In this document: piece after piece, positions 50,191-58,545 of the stretch
Layout: every line of letters begins with the position of its first letter
Position numbering within the stretch: position 1 is the first letter of the stretch
Assembly (NCBI GenBank): GCA_040754815.1
Contig: JBFMBX010000006.1
Span: forward strand, 124,001 to 188,000
Length of the DNA: 64,000 nt
Reading direction: 5' to 3'
Origin: Bellilinea sp040754815
GTDB taxonomy: Bacteria; Chloroflexota; Anaerolineae; Anaerolineales; Anaerolineaceae
Position numbers and translations under genes: made by a program
Notes under the pieces: model-generated
What the model was told of the DNA's origin: nothing
The model's input: the letters and a program-made list of their open reading frames with translations, nothing else
Database searches by the model: none

Positions 50191-50648
50191 GGATGGGTTC
50201 TCAATTGGTGCCGTTTTTATTAGAGGCCAAACGCAACACGTATGCCGGTGGCGCAAGTAGCCGCGTTCAATCCCTGCTGCCGGGTGGGATTCAGCTGGAG
50301 TACCGTTCCGGCGACTGGCTTTACCGCGATATCTATTTTGGCGAAGAATTCTTTGCCGGTCAGGAAATGGTGTACTACCGCAACCGGCCGTGGTGGTCCA
50401 TGGTGTATGCCGGCGGCGTGAAACTGGAAGAACCGCCTGCCGACCAAATTTATCAATTTTTACGGCAAGCCTTGCAAAAAGTGGGCGAGCAAGCGCCTTT
50501 CCGTGGGCCGGATTCTTTTGAAGAGGGAGATTTTCGGTACGCCTGCGCGTGGCGCGGGACGATTGAATGGTTCGAGGGCATGGAAGTCATTTTTCATCGT
50601 GAGCGGATTGCCTACCAGTTGACTTTCAGCGGAGGGATGATCAACTGA
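50187..50648 (+). CDS. DUF5680-like protein
   Basis: Protein of 153 aa (start GTG 50187; ATG 50193 is possible). The pattern F-L-x-x-A-K-x-x-T-Y-A-G-G near the N terminus, D-I-Y-F-G-E-E-F-F-A-G-Q-E, V-W-x-x-x-Y-x-G-G-like W-W-S-M-V-Y-A-G-G, and F-R-G-P resemble DUF5680. No function is known to me. It overlaps the YcgN-like gene and is followed by the glycosyltransferase gene. Confidence 0.65.
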   Translation: MRMGSQLVPFLLEAKRNTYAGGASSRVQSLLPGGIQLEYRSGDWLYRDIYFGEEFFAGQEMVYYRNRPWWSMVYAGGVKLEEPPADQIYQFLRQALQKVGEQAPFRGPDSFEEGDFRYACAWRGTIEWFEGMEVIFHRERIAYQLTFSGGMIN

Positions 50649-50680
50649 GCAGGAGGCAGGGCTGGCGCATCTTTGCGCTG

Positions 50681-52417
50681 TTGGGCTGGATTGTGGGACT
50701 GGGGGCGATGTTTGTGGCGCTGGCGGGTTTTCCGCTGGTTCGCCCGCTGGTGGATTTGCTGGCGGCCGATGGCACACTGGAAGCATTTACCCCACAGCGG
50801 CATCTCTGGCTGCGCCCGGCCTTCGGGCTGGCTGCTCTGGCTGTATTTCTGCTGATGTGGGGTATGAACCGTAAGCCCTTTGTGTTGGAGAGGATTGTTT
50901 TCCATATGAGGGAAGGGTGGCGGGCTTTGCGCGCCGATTTTCGCCCGGCCGTCACCGAAAAAAGCGAGTGGCTGCGGCTGGGCGGGCTGATTGGGTTGGC
51001 CATCCTTCTGCGCCTGCCGTTTCTGGATCAACCGCTTGGCCACGATGAGGCTTATACCTACATTGGCTTTGCACGCCGTTCGTTGTGGGCAGTGATCACC
51101 GACTACCACCTGCCGAATAACCACATCTTTCACACCCTGCTGGTTCACATCACCACCCGTCTGCTGGGAAATGCACCCGCGGTCATGCGTCTGCCTGCTT
51201 TTATGGGCGGGGTGTTGAGCGTGGCGGCAGCCTACGCGCTGGGCAGGATGTGGTACAACCGCCGGGCCGGCTGGCTGGCAGCAGGGCTGGTGGCAGTCAC
51301 CCCGCTGCTGGTGGGCGGCTCGGCCGATGGGCGTGGTTATACCCTGCTGGCGTTATTCAGCCTTTTGGGGTGGGTGCTGGCTACCTACCTCCAGACCCAT
51401 TTCAACGGCGCGGGCTGGCTGCTGCTTTCGATCATCACTGCATTGGGGTTTTATACCGTGCCGGTGATGCTCTACCCGGCGGGGGCAATGTATTTGTGGC
51501 TTTTTTTATCGCTGATGGTCGAACCGGAAATTACGCAGGCCTACGGCAGCCGAAGGATGTTTCTGCTGGTTCTAGCCGTGAGCGGAACGCTGGCGGCCGT
51601 GCTGGGGTATTTTCTGTATCTGCCGGTACTGCTGGTTAGCGGCCCGCAAAGCCTGCTGGCCAACCCTTTTGTGCAGCCGCTGGCGTGGGATGTATTCCTG
51701 CCGACCCTCGCAACCCGCCTTGGGGAGACCTGGCAGCAATGGCAGTCGGATGTTCACCCACTATTGACCATTTGGGCGGTGGCGGGGCTGATTCTGGAGG
51801 TGGTTTTGCATCGGCGCGCCAGCCGGCAGCGTTTGCATGTGGCGGTGCCGGTTACGGTGTGGGTTTGCATCCTTTTGTTCGTTCAACGGCCGAATGCCTG
51901 GCGCAAGATCTGGATCTGGTTGCTGGTGCTGCTGCTGGTACTGGCGGCGGCCGGCTGGGTTGCATTGCTGGACTGGTTGAGCAGGCGCAGGGACTGGCCT
52001 GAAAAGCGGGTTTCTCTGCTGGTGCAGGGCTGGCTGATTGCCCTGGGGCTGCTGGCTTTGCCGTGGGCCATTCAGCGCGGGGCACAGCTGGCTCAGCCGG
52101 CCGCACCTGAACGCACGGCAGACTGGATTGCCGAACAAATGGACGATGGCGGCATTGTCCTTGCCGACGGGATGGACGCACCGCCGATCTGGTACTACCT
52201 GCTGCGCTCAGGTGGCAAAGCCGAATGGTTCGATGACCTGCAACAACGCGAATCCTATACGCACGCTTTTGTGGTGGTCAATACCCAAGACCCACACCAA
52301 AGCCTTGAGTCCATCCTTCAAGCGGCTGAAAAGTGGCGTCAACCGCCGGATGCAAATATGTGCCGCCCCGCGATATGGATCGAACCGTATCAGGTGTACC
52401 GCTGTTCGCCGCCTTAG
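50681..52417 (+). CDS. membrane glycosyltransferase, GT39/PMT-like
   Basis: About 578 aa and 12 or so hydrophobic segments. After a first helix pair, the G-H-D-E-A-Y-T-Y-I loop carries the acidic pair expected at the catalytic site of PMT/ArnT-like transferases, which use polyprenyl-phosphate sugars. The protein ends with a ~120-residue soluble domain. The start is uncertain: AGGAGG at 50651 is too far from TTG 50681 and no ATG or GTG lies at a good distance; the frame is open further upstream. It probably decorates a surface protein or polymer outside the membrane. Confidence 0.7.
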   Translation: MGWIVGLGAMFVALAGFPLVRPLVDLLAADGTLEAFTPQRHLWLRPAFGLAALAVFLLMWGMNRKPFVLERIVFHMREGWRALRADFRPAVTEKSEWLRLGGLIGLAILLRLPFLDQPLGHDEAYTYIGFARRSLWAVITDYHLPNNHIFHTLLVHITTRLLGNAPAVMRLPAFMGGVLSVAAAYALGRMWYNRRAGWLAAGLVAVTPLLVGGSADGRGYTLLALFSLLGWVLATYLQTHFNGAGWLLLSIITALGFYTVPVMLYPAGAMYLWLFLSLMVEPEITQAYGSRRMFLLVLAVSGTLAAVLGYFLYLPVLLVSGPQSLLANPFVQPLAWDVFLPTLATRLGETWQQWQSDVHPLLTIWAVAGLILEVVLHRRASRQRLHVAVPVTVWVCILLFVQRPNAWRKIWIWLLVLLLVLAAAGWVALLDWLSRRRDWPEKRVSLLVQGWLIALGLLALPWAIQRGAQLAQPAAPERTADWIAEQMDDGGIVLADGMDAPPIWYYLLRSGGKAEWFDDLQQRESYTHAFVVVNTQDPHQSLESILQAAEKWRQPPDANMCRPAIWIEPYQVYRCSPP

Positions 52418-53127
52418 AAGTATAAATTGGCAGCGGTTTGCGGTTCCATTTGTTGGTTGATCAGGTCGTCGAGTTCGTTCAAAATTTCCAGTTTGCGGCG
52501 CACGATGTAGTTTTCCAGCCAGCGGGTTTGTTGTTCGCTGGGAAAGATGCGCAAACCCAGATACATCATGGTTGCACCCACCCGGCGGCGGCATACCACC
52601 TGCCCGTGAAAAGCGATGGGAGTAGAGGGGGTCAGGTCGAAGTGTAAATCCACGGGGGTGTTGACGACTACATCGAAGTCGGGTTGATCGCCGATGAATA
52701 ACATCAAACCCATGCCGCGAAGAGAAATATCCCGCAGGGTTGCGGTGTACAAACGGTTATGTAATCTTAACGTGACTTCTATGGAGCGGTCTGGCTGAAC
52801 GCGCTGCTCCATCCGGTCAAACCAGAGATTACCGTTGAAGGAAAAGTCGCTCAATCTCAATTCGTGCGGGCTGCTGTTGATCAACTGGGGTCTGGCGCGC
52901 ACCGTTTCGGGCAGTACCCGCGAATAGAGATAGACGGGGTCGCGGAGAGTGAGACAAACTTGCAAGCGGGGAGCGCGGAACGTGATGGAATCCACCCCAA
53001 CTTTGAGCGGCTCGATGCGTTCGATGAAATGAACGCCTTTGTAAGTGCTGACCAGATTGAGCGGAACGCGTTGAAAAGCCAGCGATTTGACCGCCTGTAA
53101 AGCATCATTCTGAAACGGGTAAGACAT
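52414..53127 (-). CDS. PilZ-domain protein (c-di-GMP receptor-like)
   Basis: Protein of 237 aa from ATG 53127 (GGAGGT upstream). The PilZ signature is present: R-L-H-N-R (RxxxR) followed by D-I-S-L-R-G (DxSxxG) near residue 145, then a beta-barrel to ~215 and a C-terminal helix. A second DxSxxG, D-F-S-F-N-G, lies ~30 residues earlier, with a YcgR-N-like region before it. PilZ proteins bind c-di-GMP and adjust flagellar or surface behaviour. The transcript has a leader with competing hairpins. Confidence 0.85.
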   Translation of the reverse strand: MSYPFQNDALQAVKSLAFQRVPLNLVSTYKGVHFIERIEPLKVGVDSITFRAPRLQVCLTLRDPVYLYSRVLPETVRARPQLINSSPHELRLSDFSFNGNLWFDRMEQRVQPDRSIEVTLRLHNRLYTATLRDISLRGMGLMLFIGDQPDFDVVVNTPVDLHFDLTPSTPIAFHGQVVCRRRVGATMMYLGLRIFPSEQQTRWLENYIVRRKLEILNELDDLINQQMEPQTAANLYF

Positions 53128-53152
53128 CACAACCACCTCCCTGAAACCTGAT

Positions 53153-53183
53153 AAAAAAATGACCCTTGCTTTTGGCAGGGTCA
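53153..53183 (-). terminator. intrinsic terminator inside the PilZ gene leader
   Basis: On the minus strand TGACCCTGC pairs with GCAAGGGTCA (one bulged base, loop CAAAA), followed by seven T. It lies between the promoter and the start codon, so it must be regulated. Confidence 0.8.
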
Positions 53184-53224
53184 CCTGAGATGGAAATCAC
53201 TCGGGATGCAAATTCAGGCGACCC
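53178..53224 (-). promoter_or_regulatory. antiterminator stem of the PilZ gene leader
   Basis: GGGTCGCCTGA (minus strand, 53214-53224) pairs over 11 positions, with one G-U, with TCAGGTGACCC (53178-53188). It uses up the first half of the terminator stem, so the two structures exclude each other, as in riboswitches and attenuators. Upstream, the leader contains a small hairpin (GAACAA-AGG-TTGTTC, 53280-53294). The ligand is unknown. Confidence 0.55.
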
Positions 53225-53303
53225 GATGGCGAGCGCGGCGAATGCAATTGAATAATGGGATGAGACGATAAGCCGGTATGAACAACCTTTGTTCCACGAT
53301 TTT

Positions 53304-53332
53304 AGTATAGCAAAGAACGCTTTCAATTTCTA
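53304..53332 (-). promoter_or_regulatory. sigma-70 promoter for the PilZ gene
   Basis: TAGAAA (53327-53332), a 17-nt spacer and TATACT (53304-53309) on the minus strand; the leader is about 170 nt. In the rest of the 53333-53504 gap, only a weak plus-strand TTGACC (53430-53435) / GATACT (53455-53460) pair is seen. Confidence 0.6.
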
Positions 53333-53504
53333 TCCCATTCTGGAATTTTTAAGATTTTCCGCCGGTGGAAAGCAGCCTGATTTTCTTAATCATCTTTTAG
53401 CCTGTTCATAACCCATTATTAGCCATCGTTTGACCGGCTCTTAAGGTGGAAGAGGATACTTAAATTTAGCGGCCGGCAATATGTTCAAGGGATGAAACAG
53501 GCAA

Positions 53505-54530
53505 ATGACCCGAAAAATCTTGCTGATCGGCGGATCGCTCAACCAAACGATGATGATGCACCAAATTGCCCGGGCTTTACCCGAACATGAGTGCTTTTTT
53601 ACGCCATTCTATGCCGAAGGACTGATGGGCTGGGCGGCTCAGAGGGGGCTGCTCGACTTTACCATACTCGGTGGGCGACACCGCCGTGAAACTGAAGCCT
53701 ATTTGCAGCGTCATCAATTGCCGGTGGATTTTGGCGGACGCCGTGAAAAGTATGACCTCATCGTGACCTGTACCGATTTGATCATTCAGGCCAATATTCG
53801 CAATAAACCCATTGTGCTGGTGCAGGAAGGAATGACCGAACCGGAAGGATTGCGTTATCACATGGTGAAAACGCTGCATTTACCGCGCTGGCTGGCAAAC
53901 ACAGCCGCAACCGGCCTTTCCAATGCCTATGAGGCGTTTTGCGTGGCCTCGGCGGGATACCGAGATTTATTCATCCGGAAGGGGGTTCATCCTGAGAAAC
54001 TTTTTGTAACCGGCATACCCAATTATGATAATGCCCGTCAGTACCTTGAAAACGATTTTCCATACCGCGGTTATGTGCTGGCGGCTACCTCTGCCAGCCG
54101 GGAAACCGGTAAACTGCATAATCGGATCGCCTTTTTACAACGGGCATTGCAGATTGCCGACGGCAGACCGCTGTTTATCAAACTGCATCCTAACGAAAAT
54201 GTGGAACTGGCCATGCTTGAAATCAAACTGGTTGCCCCGCAGGCGCGTGTGTTCACAGAGGGGAACGTCCATCACATGATTGCCAATTGCGAAGCACTGG
54301 TGGCCGAAAACTCCACCGTTATCTACACCGCGCTGGCATTGGGCAAACCGGTTTTCGCCGAGGTGGATTTGGAGCAGGCCTGCCGCTTGCTGCCGCTACA
54401 AAACGGTGGCACTTCGGCGGAAAAAATTGCCAATGTTTGCCGTTATATCCTTGCTCTGCCGGAACGCAAGCGCCGCCGCGTGATGCGCCGTTACCGCCTG
54501 CAACTGGCACGACAGGCCTTGCAGGGGTAA
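53505..54530 (+). CDS. GT-B-like / capsule polysaccharide-type transferase
   Basis: Protein of 341 aa, cytoplasmic. It has a two-domain GT-B look: a first half with I-L-L-I-G-G-S-L-N-Q-T and D-L-I-V-T-C-T-D, a second half with L-F-V-T-G-I-P-N-Y-D, F-I-K-L-H-P-N-E-N and A-E-N-S-T-V-I-Y-T-A-L-A-L-G-K-P-V. This resembles CDP-glycerol glycerophosphotransferases and UDP-GlcNAc 2-epimerase relatives. It acts on a surface-polymer precursor by inference. It is followed after 3 nt by an acyltransferase, so an envelope operon is likely. Confidence 0.65.
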   Translation: MTRKILLIGGSLNQTMMMHQIARALPEHECFFTPFYAEGLMGWAAQRGLLDFTILGGRHRRETEAYLQRHQLPVDFGGRREKYDLIVTCTDLIIQANIRNKPIVLVQEGMTEPEGLRYHMVKTLHLPRWLANTAATGLSNAYEAFCVASAGYRDLFIRKGVHPEKLFVTGIPNYDNARQYLENDFPYRGYVLAATSASRETGKLHNRIAFLQRALQIADGRPLFIKLHPNENVELAMLEIKLVAPQARVFTEGNVHHMIANCEALVAENSTVIYTALALGKPVFAEVDLEQACRLLPLQNGGTSAEKIANVCRYILALPERKRRRVMRRYRLQLARQALQG

Positions 54531-54533
54531 TGG

Positions 54534-55469
54534 ATGCTTAGCGGAGAGTTGCCTGTGAGAGGGATAGTTTCTTCTGTCAGTGTTGCGGAATTGAGCGCGG
54601 CGCTGGAATATGAGGTCTTTCGAGTTGCCGGCTGGCCGCGCGGCGACTGGCGCAGAAAATTACTCGGGCGGCTGCTTGCCAAGCCTTTTCATCAACTGGC
54701 AAATGCACTGGCCGTTTTTGATGAGGACATTCGCCGGTTTGGTCTGGCGGTTGCTCTGACGCGGCTGCTGGAACACTACGCCTGCAATATCGAATGGGCT
54801 GCCGAACAGCCCCTCCCTCAAAACGGCCCGCTGATAGTTGCCTGCAATCACCCCGGCACTTTTGATGGCTTTGTGCTTGCCAGCCTGCTGCGACGGGAAG
54901 ATGTCAAAGTCATTGCCCGGGAAATGCCGTTGCTGCGCTGTTTGCCGCAAGTGAGCCGCCATTTGATCTTTTCGACGAGAGATATGTCGCAGCGTGCACT
55001 GGTATTGGGGGATGTCATCCGGCATTTGCGCAGCGGCGGGGTGCTGCTGACCTTTCCGCGCGGGACGGTGGAGCCTGACCCGGCGTGGATGCCCGGAGCC
55101 ATGGCTGAGGTGCGTCACTGGCTGCCCAGTCTGGAATTCTGGCTGAGAAAAGTGCCGGAAACGAAACTGGTGATCGGCATCATCAGTCAGGTCATCTCTC
55201 CCCTTACGCTGAAAATGGCTCGCCTGTTCTTTCGTCAGCGCTGGAATGCACAGGTAACAGCAGAAATCATGCAGGTGGCTTTTCAGGTGCTTTTCCCGGC
55301 GCGCTGGAAGATTCAGCCGCGGGTGACCTTTTCTGCTCCGTTGAACCTGAAGATGCTGGAAAGTGAACTGCATGGAGAAAGGCGCATTTTCCCGCTGATT
55401 CAGGCCTATGTGCTGCGTTCGATGAGCGAACACCTGCGTTTATTTTATGGGGTCAACGCCGGATGTTAA
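54534..55469 (+). CDS. PlsC-like acyltransferase
   Basis: Protein of 311 aa. The acyltransferase motif N-H-P-G-T-F-D (HxxxxD) is near residue 104. The next blocks F-P-R-G-T-V-E and the A-x-x-x-x-x-P-L-like segment follow in the usual order. It would transfer an acyl chain to a lyso-lipid or glycolipid at the inner membrane face. ATG 54534 is followed by a further weak start, so the N terminus is not certain. The last 30 nt overlap the convergent glycosylase gene. Confidence 0.8.
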   Translation: MLSGELPVRGIVSSVSVAELSAALEYEVFRVAGWPRGDWRRKLLGRLLAKPFHQLANALAVFDEDIRRFGLAVALTRLLEHYACNIEWAAEQPLPQNGPLIVACNHPGTFDGFVLASLLRREDVKVIAREMPLLRCLPQVSRHLIFSTRDMSQRALVLGDVIRHLRSGGVLLTFPRGTVEPDPAWMPGAMAEVRHWLPSLEFWLRKVPETKLVIGIISQVISPLTLKMARLFFRQRWNAQVTAEIMQVAFQVLFPARWKIQPRVTFSAPLNLKMLESELHGERRIFPLIQAYVLRSMSEHLRLFYGVNAGC

Positions 55470-56057
55470 GCCATCAAAGCGCAAATTGAACCGCCAGGGT
55501 ATGGATTTCCACGGCTCCGGTACACGCTCGATGCCGATGCGCGGCGATGACTGGATGTTGGCGCCGGGGGGTAGCCTGTCATCTTCGATCCATAATCCTG
55601 CTGTGGTGGTGGTCAGGTCTGCGCCGTTCAAACTGCCGTCAATGGCCAGCGCACGGGTGAGTTTGGCGGGGCCGTCCGTCCAGCGGGCGGGCGGCTGGTT
55701 TGGACGGCGGCTGGCGATGATTTCTATCCCTTCGAGGGGATGAATGGCGCGAATCAAAACCGCGGCGGGGTAGCCCTCTGCCATGCAAACTACATTCAGC
55801 AGCCAGTGCATTCCGTAGGTGAAATAGACATAAGCCCTGCCCGGCGGCCCGTACATAACTCCGGTGCGCGGTGTATAACCGGCGCGGGCATGGCAGGCCA
55901 GATCTTCTTCTCCGCGGTAGGCTTCGGTTTCCACAATGATGCCGCTCACCCGCTGATCGTTCAGGCGGCGTACCAGCCGTTTCCCCAATAATTGCCGGGC
56001 GATTAAAACGACATCCTGTTCGTACCAGTTTGGCGGTAAAATGGACATTGACGGCAT
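55440..56057 (-). CDS. DNA-3-methyladenine glycosylase (AAG/MPG family)
   Basis: Protein of 205 aa with the AAG pattern: L-A-R-Q-L-L-G-K-R-L, E-T-E-A-Y-R-G-E-E-D-L-A-C-H-A (catalytic Glu), G-R-A-Y-V-Y-F-T-Y-G-M-H and L-N-V-V. It removes alkylated or deaminated purines from DNA. ATG 56057 or 56048 may be used. A TATAAT with a good -35 lies upstream and leaves a leader of about 11 nt without RBS. It is divergent from guaB; its -35 overlaps the guaB RBS. Confidence 0.92.
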   Translation of the reverse strand: MPSMSILPPNWYEQDVVLIARQLLGKRLVRRLNDQRVSGIIVETEAYRGEEDLACHARAGYTPRTGVMYGPPGRAYVYFTYGMHWLLNVVCMAEGYPAAVLIRAIHPLEGIEIIASRRPNQPPARWTDGPAKLTRALAIDGSLNGADLTTTTAGLWIEDDRLPPGANIQSSPRIGIERVPEPWKSIPWRFNLRFDGLTSGVDPIK

Positions 56058-56074
56058 GTGTGTATTTTACTTGA

Positions 56075-56103
56075 ATTATAAAGTTGCTCAGCAGGAGGTG
56101 CAA
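56075..56103 (-). promoter_or_regulatory. sigma-70 promoter for the DNA glycosylase gene, overlapping the guaB RBS
   Basis: TTGCAC (56098-56103), a 17-nt spacer and TATAAT (56075-56080) on the minus strand. The guaB AGGAGG (56093-56098 plus strand) lies at its -35 end. Confidence 0.65.
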
Positions 56104-56104
56104 C

Positions 56105-57559
56105 ATGAACCTTCGTTCCCAGATTGGATTGACCTTTGATGATGTGCTGCTGGTGCCGAAAAAGTCTTCCATCCGTTCGCGAAGCGAGGTTTCCACCAAG
56201 ACCCGCCTGACAAAAGAAATCGAACTGAATATCCCCATCATTTCGGCCAATATGGATACGGTAACGGAAGCACCAATGGCCATTGCCATGGCGCAGCAGG
56301 GCGGTCTGGGTATTTTGCACCGCTTTATGAGTATTGAACGGCAGGCGGAGCAGGTGCGCAAAGTAAAACGCGCCGAAAGTCTGGTGGTTTTGAACCCTTT
56401 GACGATCTGCCCTTCCGCCACGGTGGCGGAGGCGCGCCGGCTTATGAAAGCCGAAGATGTGGGCGGGCTGGTGGTGGTGGATGAACAAAACCATGTGCTG
56501 GGACTGGTGGCAACCCGTGATGTGCTGCTTGCCCCGGATGACTCGGCGCCGGTCAGTGCGGTGATGACGCCGCGTGAACGACTGGTGATGGCACGGGCCG
56601 GCGAATCGCTCGAATCGGCGCGCCGCAAACTGTACGAGGCGCGGGTGGAAAAACTGCCCCTGCTGGATGATTCCGGCCGCCTTGCGGGTTTGATCACCGT
56701 GCAGGATATTGTCAAAATTCAGGATCACCCCTTTGCTACCAAAGACCAGCACGGCCGCTTGCGGGTGGGCGCAGCCATTGGCGTGCGGCCTGAAGATATG
56801 GAACGGGCTGCAGCCTGTGTGGAAGCCGGTGCGGATGTGCTGGTGGTGGATATTGCCCACGGACACTCACAACACACAGTTGAAATGGTCGGCCGTTTGA
56901 AGAAGGCTTTTCCGGCTGTTGCCCTGGTGGCCGGAAATGTGGCCACTGCGGAAGGGGTGCGGGAACTGGCGGATGCCGGCGCAGATGTGGTCAAAGTGGG
57001 GGTGGGGGCAGGCTCGATTTGTATCACCCGGGTGGTCACGGGCTTTGGCGTGCCGCAATTGACGGCGGTGGCCGAGTGTGCCGAGGAGGGCCACCGTCTG
57101 AACGTGCCGATTATTGCCGATGGCGGGATGCGCACTTCCGGCGATGTGACCAAAGCGCTGGCGGCCGGTGCCAGCGCGGTGATGCTGGGCTCGATGCTGG
57201 CCGGCACCGATGAAGCCCCCGGCGCTGAAATTGTGCGGCAAGGCCGCCGCTATAAGGTGGTGCGCGGCATGGCTTCGCTTTCGGCCAATGTGGAACGGCG
57301 CAAACTGGATAAGCCCTTGCAGGAGGAGGAGTACTCCGAAGAGTTGTGGAGCGAAGTAGTGCCGGAAGGGGTGGAAGCGCTGGTACCGTATCGCGGTAAG
57401 GTGCGCGACATCCTGCATCAGATTGTGGGCGGGCTGCGCTCGGGCATGAGTTATGCCGGCGCCCATGACCTGCGAGAACTGTGGCTGAATGCTGAATTTA
57501 TCCGCATCACACCCGCCGGACAGAAAGAATCCGCTGCCCATGATGTGGATTTGATTTGA
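56105..57559 (+). CDS. guaB: IMP dehydrogenase
   Basis: Protein of 484 aa from ATG 56105, with GCAGGAGG 6 nt upstream. The barrel starts N-L-R-S-Q-I-G-L-T-F-D-D-V-L-L-V-P. Two CBS domains are inserted at ~95-210. The catalytic Cys is in G-S-I-C-I-T-R (about 306), with the G-G-M-R-T-S-G-D phosphate loop after it. It oxidises IMP to XMP with NAD+, the committed step of GMP synthesis. The shape is that of standard bacterial GuaB. Confidence 0.96.
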   Translation: MNLRSQIGLTFDDVLLVPKKSSIRSRSEVSTKTRLTKEIELNIPIISANMDTVTEAPMAIAMAQQGGLGILHRFMSIERQAEQVRKVKRAESLVVLNPLTICPSATVAEARRLMKAEDVGGLVVVDEQNHVLGLVATRDVLLAPDDSAPVSAVMTPRERLVMARAGESLESARRKLYEARVEKLPLLDDSGRLAGLITVQDIVKIQDHPFATKDQHGRLRVGAAIGVRPEDMERAAACVEAGADVLVVDIAHGHSQHTVEMVGRLKKAFPAVALVAGNVATAEGVRELADAGADVVKVGVGAGSICITRVVTGFGVPQLTAVAECAEEGHRLNVPIIADGGMRTSGDVTKALAAGASAVMLGSMLAGTDEAPGAEIVRQGRRYKVVRGMASLSANVERRKLDKPLQEEEYSEELWSEVVPEGVEALVPYRGKVRDILHQIVGGLRSGMSYAGAHDLRELWLNAEFIRITPAGQKESAAHDVDLI

Positions 57560-57576
57560 GAAGGAGAAAGTACCTG

Positions 57577-58518
57577 ATGCGCCGTGAATTGGTGGTGTTG
57601 ATGATTTTGCTGGGTATGGCGGCGGCCTGCAACCTGCCGTCAGGCTTCGGTCAGCCAGCCGAAGCAACCGAAACCCCTGTTCCCACTGCCTCCCCAACCG
57701 TGCAGGAAACCGAGACCGCAACCCCTGCCCTTCTTAGTCCCGAACTGTTGGAAAACATGGAATATACGCTGCCTGCCGGGGCAGATGGCGAACCGGTATC
57801 TTTCCGCCTGACGAACGGCCTCTTTCAACGCGGCGAAGACCCGGCTTCGATGGATTTCATGCAGGTGCGGCTGGGGGATGCGCTTGCCTTTGGTGATTTG
57901 AACGGCGATGAACTGCCGGATGCGGCCGTTTTGCTGGCGGTCAATTACGGAGGTACGGGGGTGTTCGTCTGGGTGGTTGCGGTGGTGAACCGCAGCGGCA
58001 GCGGTGAGCAGGCCGGTGTTTATTTCATTGATGACCGGCCGGTAGTGGAACGGCTGGCAATTGAAGCCGGACAAATTGAACTGGAAGGCCTGATTCACGG
58101 GCCGAACGACCCCGGCTGCTGTCCCAATCAACCGGTGCGCCGCGCGTTGCGCCTGCTGCCGGCCGGTTTGAAACTGGTTTCCGCTTCAACGCGCATCGGC
58201 GACCTGTGGAGGGAGATCCGCATTGAAGCACCGCCGGAAGACAGCCGCGTGGGTGACCGCGTAGAGGTAAAGGGCGGGGTGCCGGTCATGCCTTTCGAGG
58301 CCACCCTGAATTACCGGGTTTACTCGGAAGAAGGGGTTGAGTATCAGTACAGTTACCTGATGGTGGAAGCGCCGGATTACGGTTACCCCGGCACTTTTCA
58401 AAAGGAAATTGATTTAAGTGAAGTACCGCCGGGGGTAATTTATGTGGAGATTTCCGAATTAAGCCCCGCGGATGGCAGTGTGCTGGCGCTCAGCGCGGTG
58501 CGCTTGATTCGCGAATAA
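57577..58518 (+). CDS. lipoprotein of unknown function
   Basis: Protein of 313 aa from ATG 57577. The signal peptide ends in the lipobox M-A-A-A-C (Cys about 19), followed by a Thr/Pro/Glu-rich spacer (~25-55), typical of a lipid-anchored outer-face protein. The rest has beta strands and a D-L-N-G-D-E-L-P-D-A-A-V motif (near 107-118) like the calcium-binding D-x-N-G-D of FG-GAP-type proteins. Its last third resembles an Ig-like spore-germination Gmad2-type domain (P-G-T-F-Q-K-E-I). It is located between guaB and the thiolase; no clear function. Confidence 0.7.
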   Translation: MRRELVVLMILLGMAAACNLPSGFGQPAEATETPVPTASPTVQETETATPALLSPELLENMEYTLPAGADGEPVSFRLTNGLFQRGEDPASMDFMQVRLGDALAFGDLNGDELPDAAVLLAVNYGGTGVFVWVVAVVNRSGSGEQAGVYFIDDRPVVERLAIEAGQIELEGLIHGPNDPGCCPNQPVRRALRLLPAGLKLVSASTRIGDLWREIRIEAPPEDSRVGDRVEVKGGVPVMPFEATLNYRVYSEEGVEYQYSYLMVEAPDYGYPGTFQKEIDLSEVPPGVIYVEISELSPADGSVLALSAVRLIRE

Positions 58519-58545
58519 ACATTTTCATTGACAACGAGAGGTGCT

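Noticed and set aside
53105..53326. Small minus-strand ORF in the PilZ leader
   Set aside because: It has no RBS or recognisable product and spans the terminator hairpin and the PilZ start; the RNA structures explain the region better.
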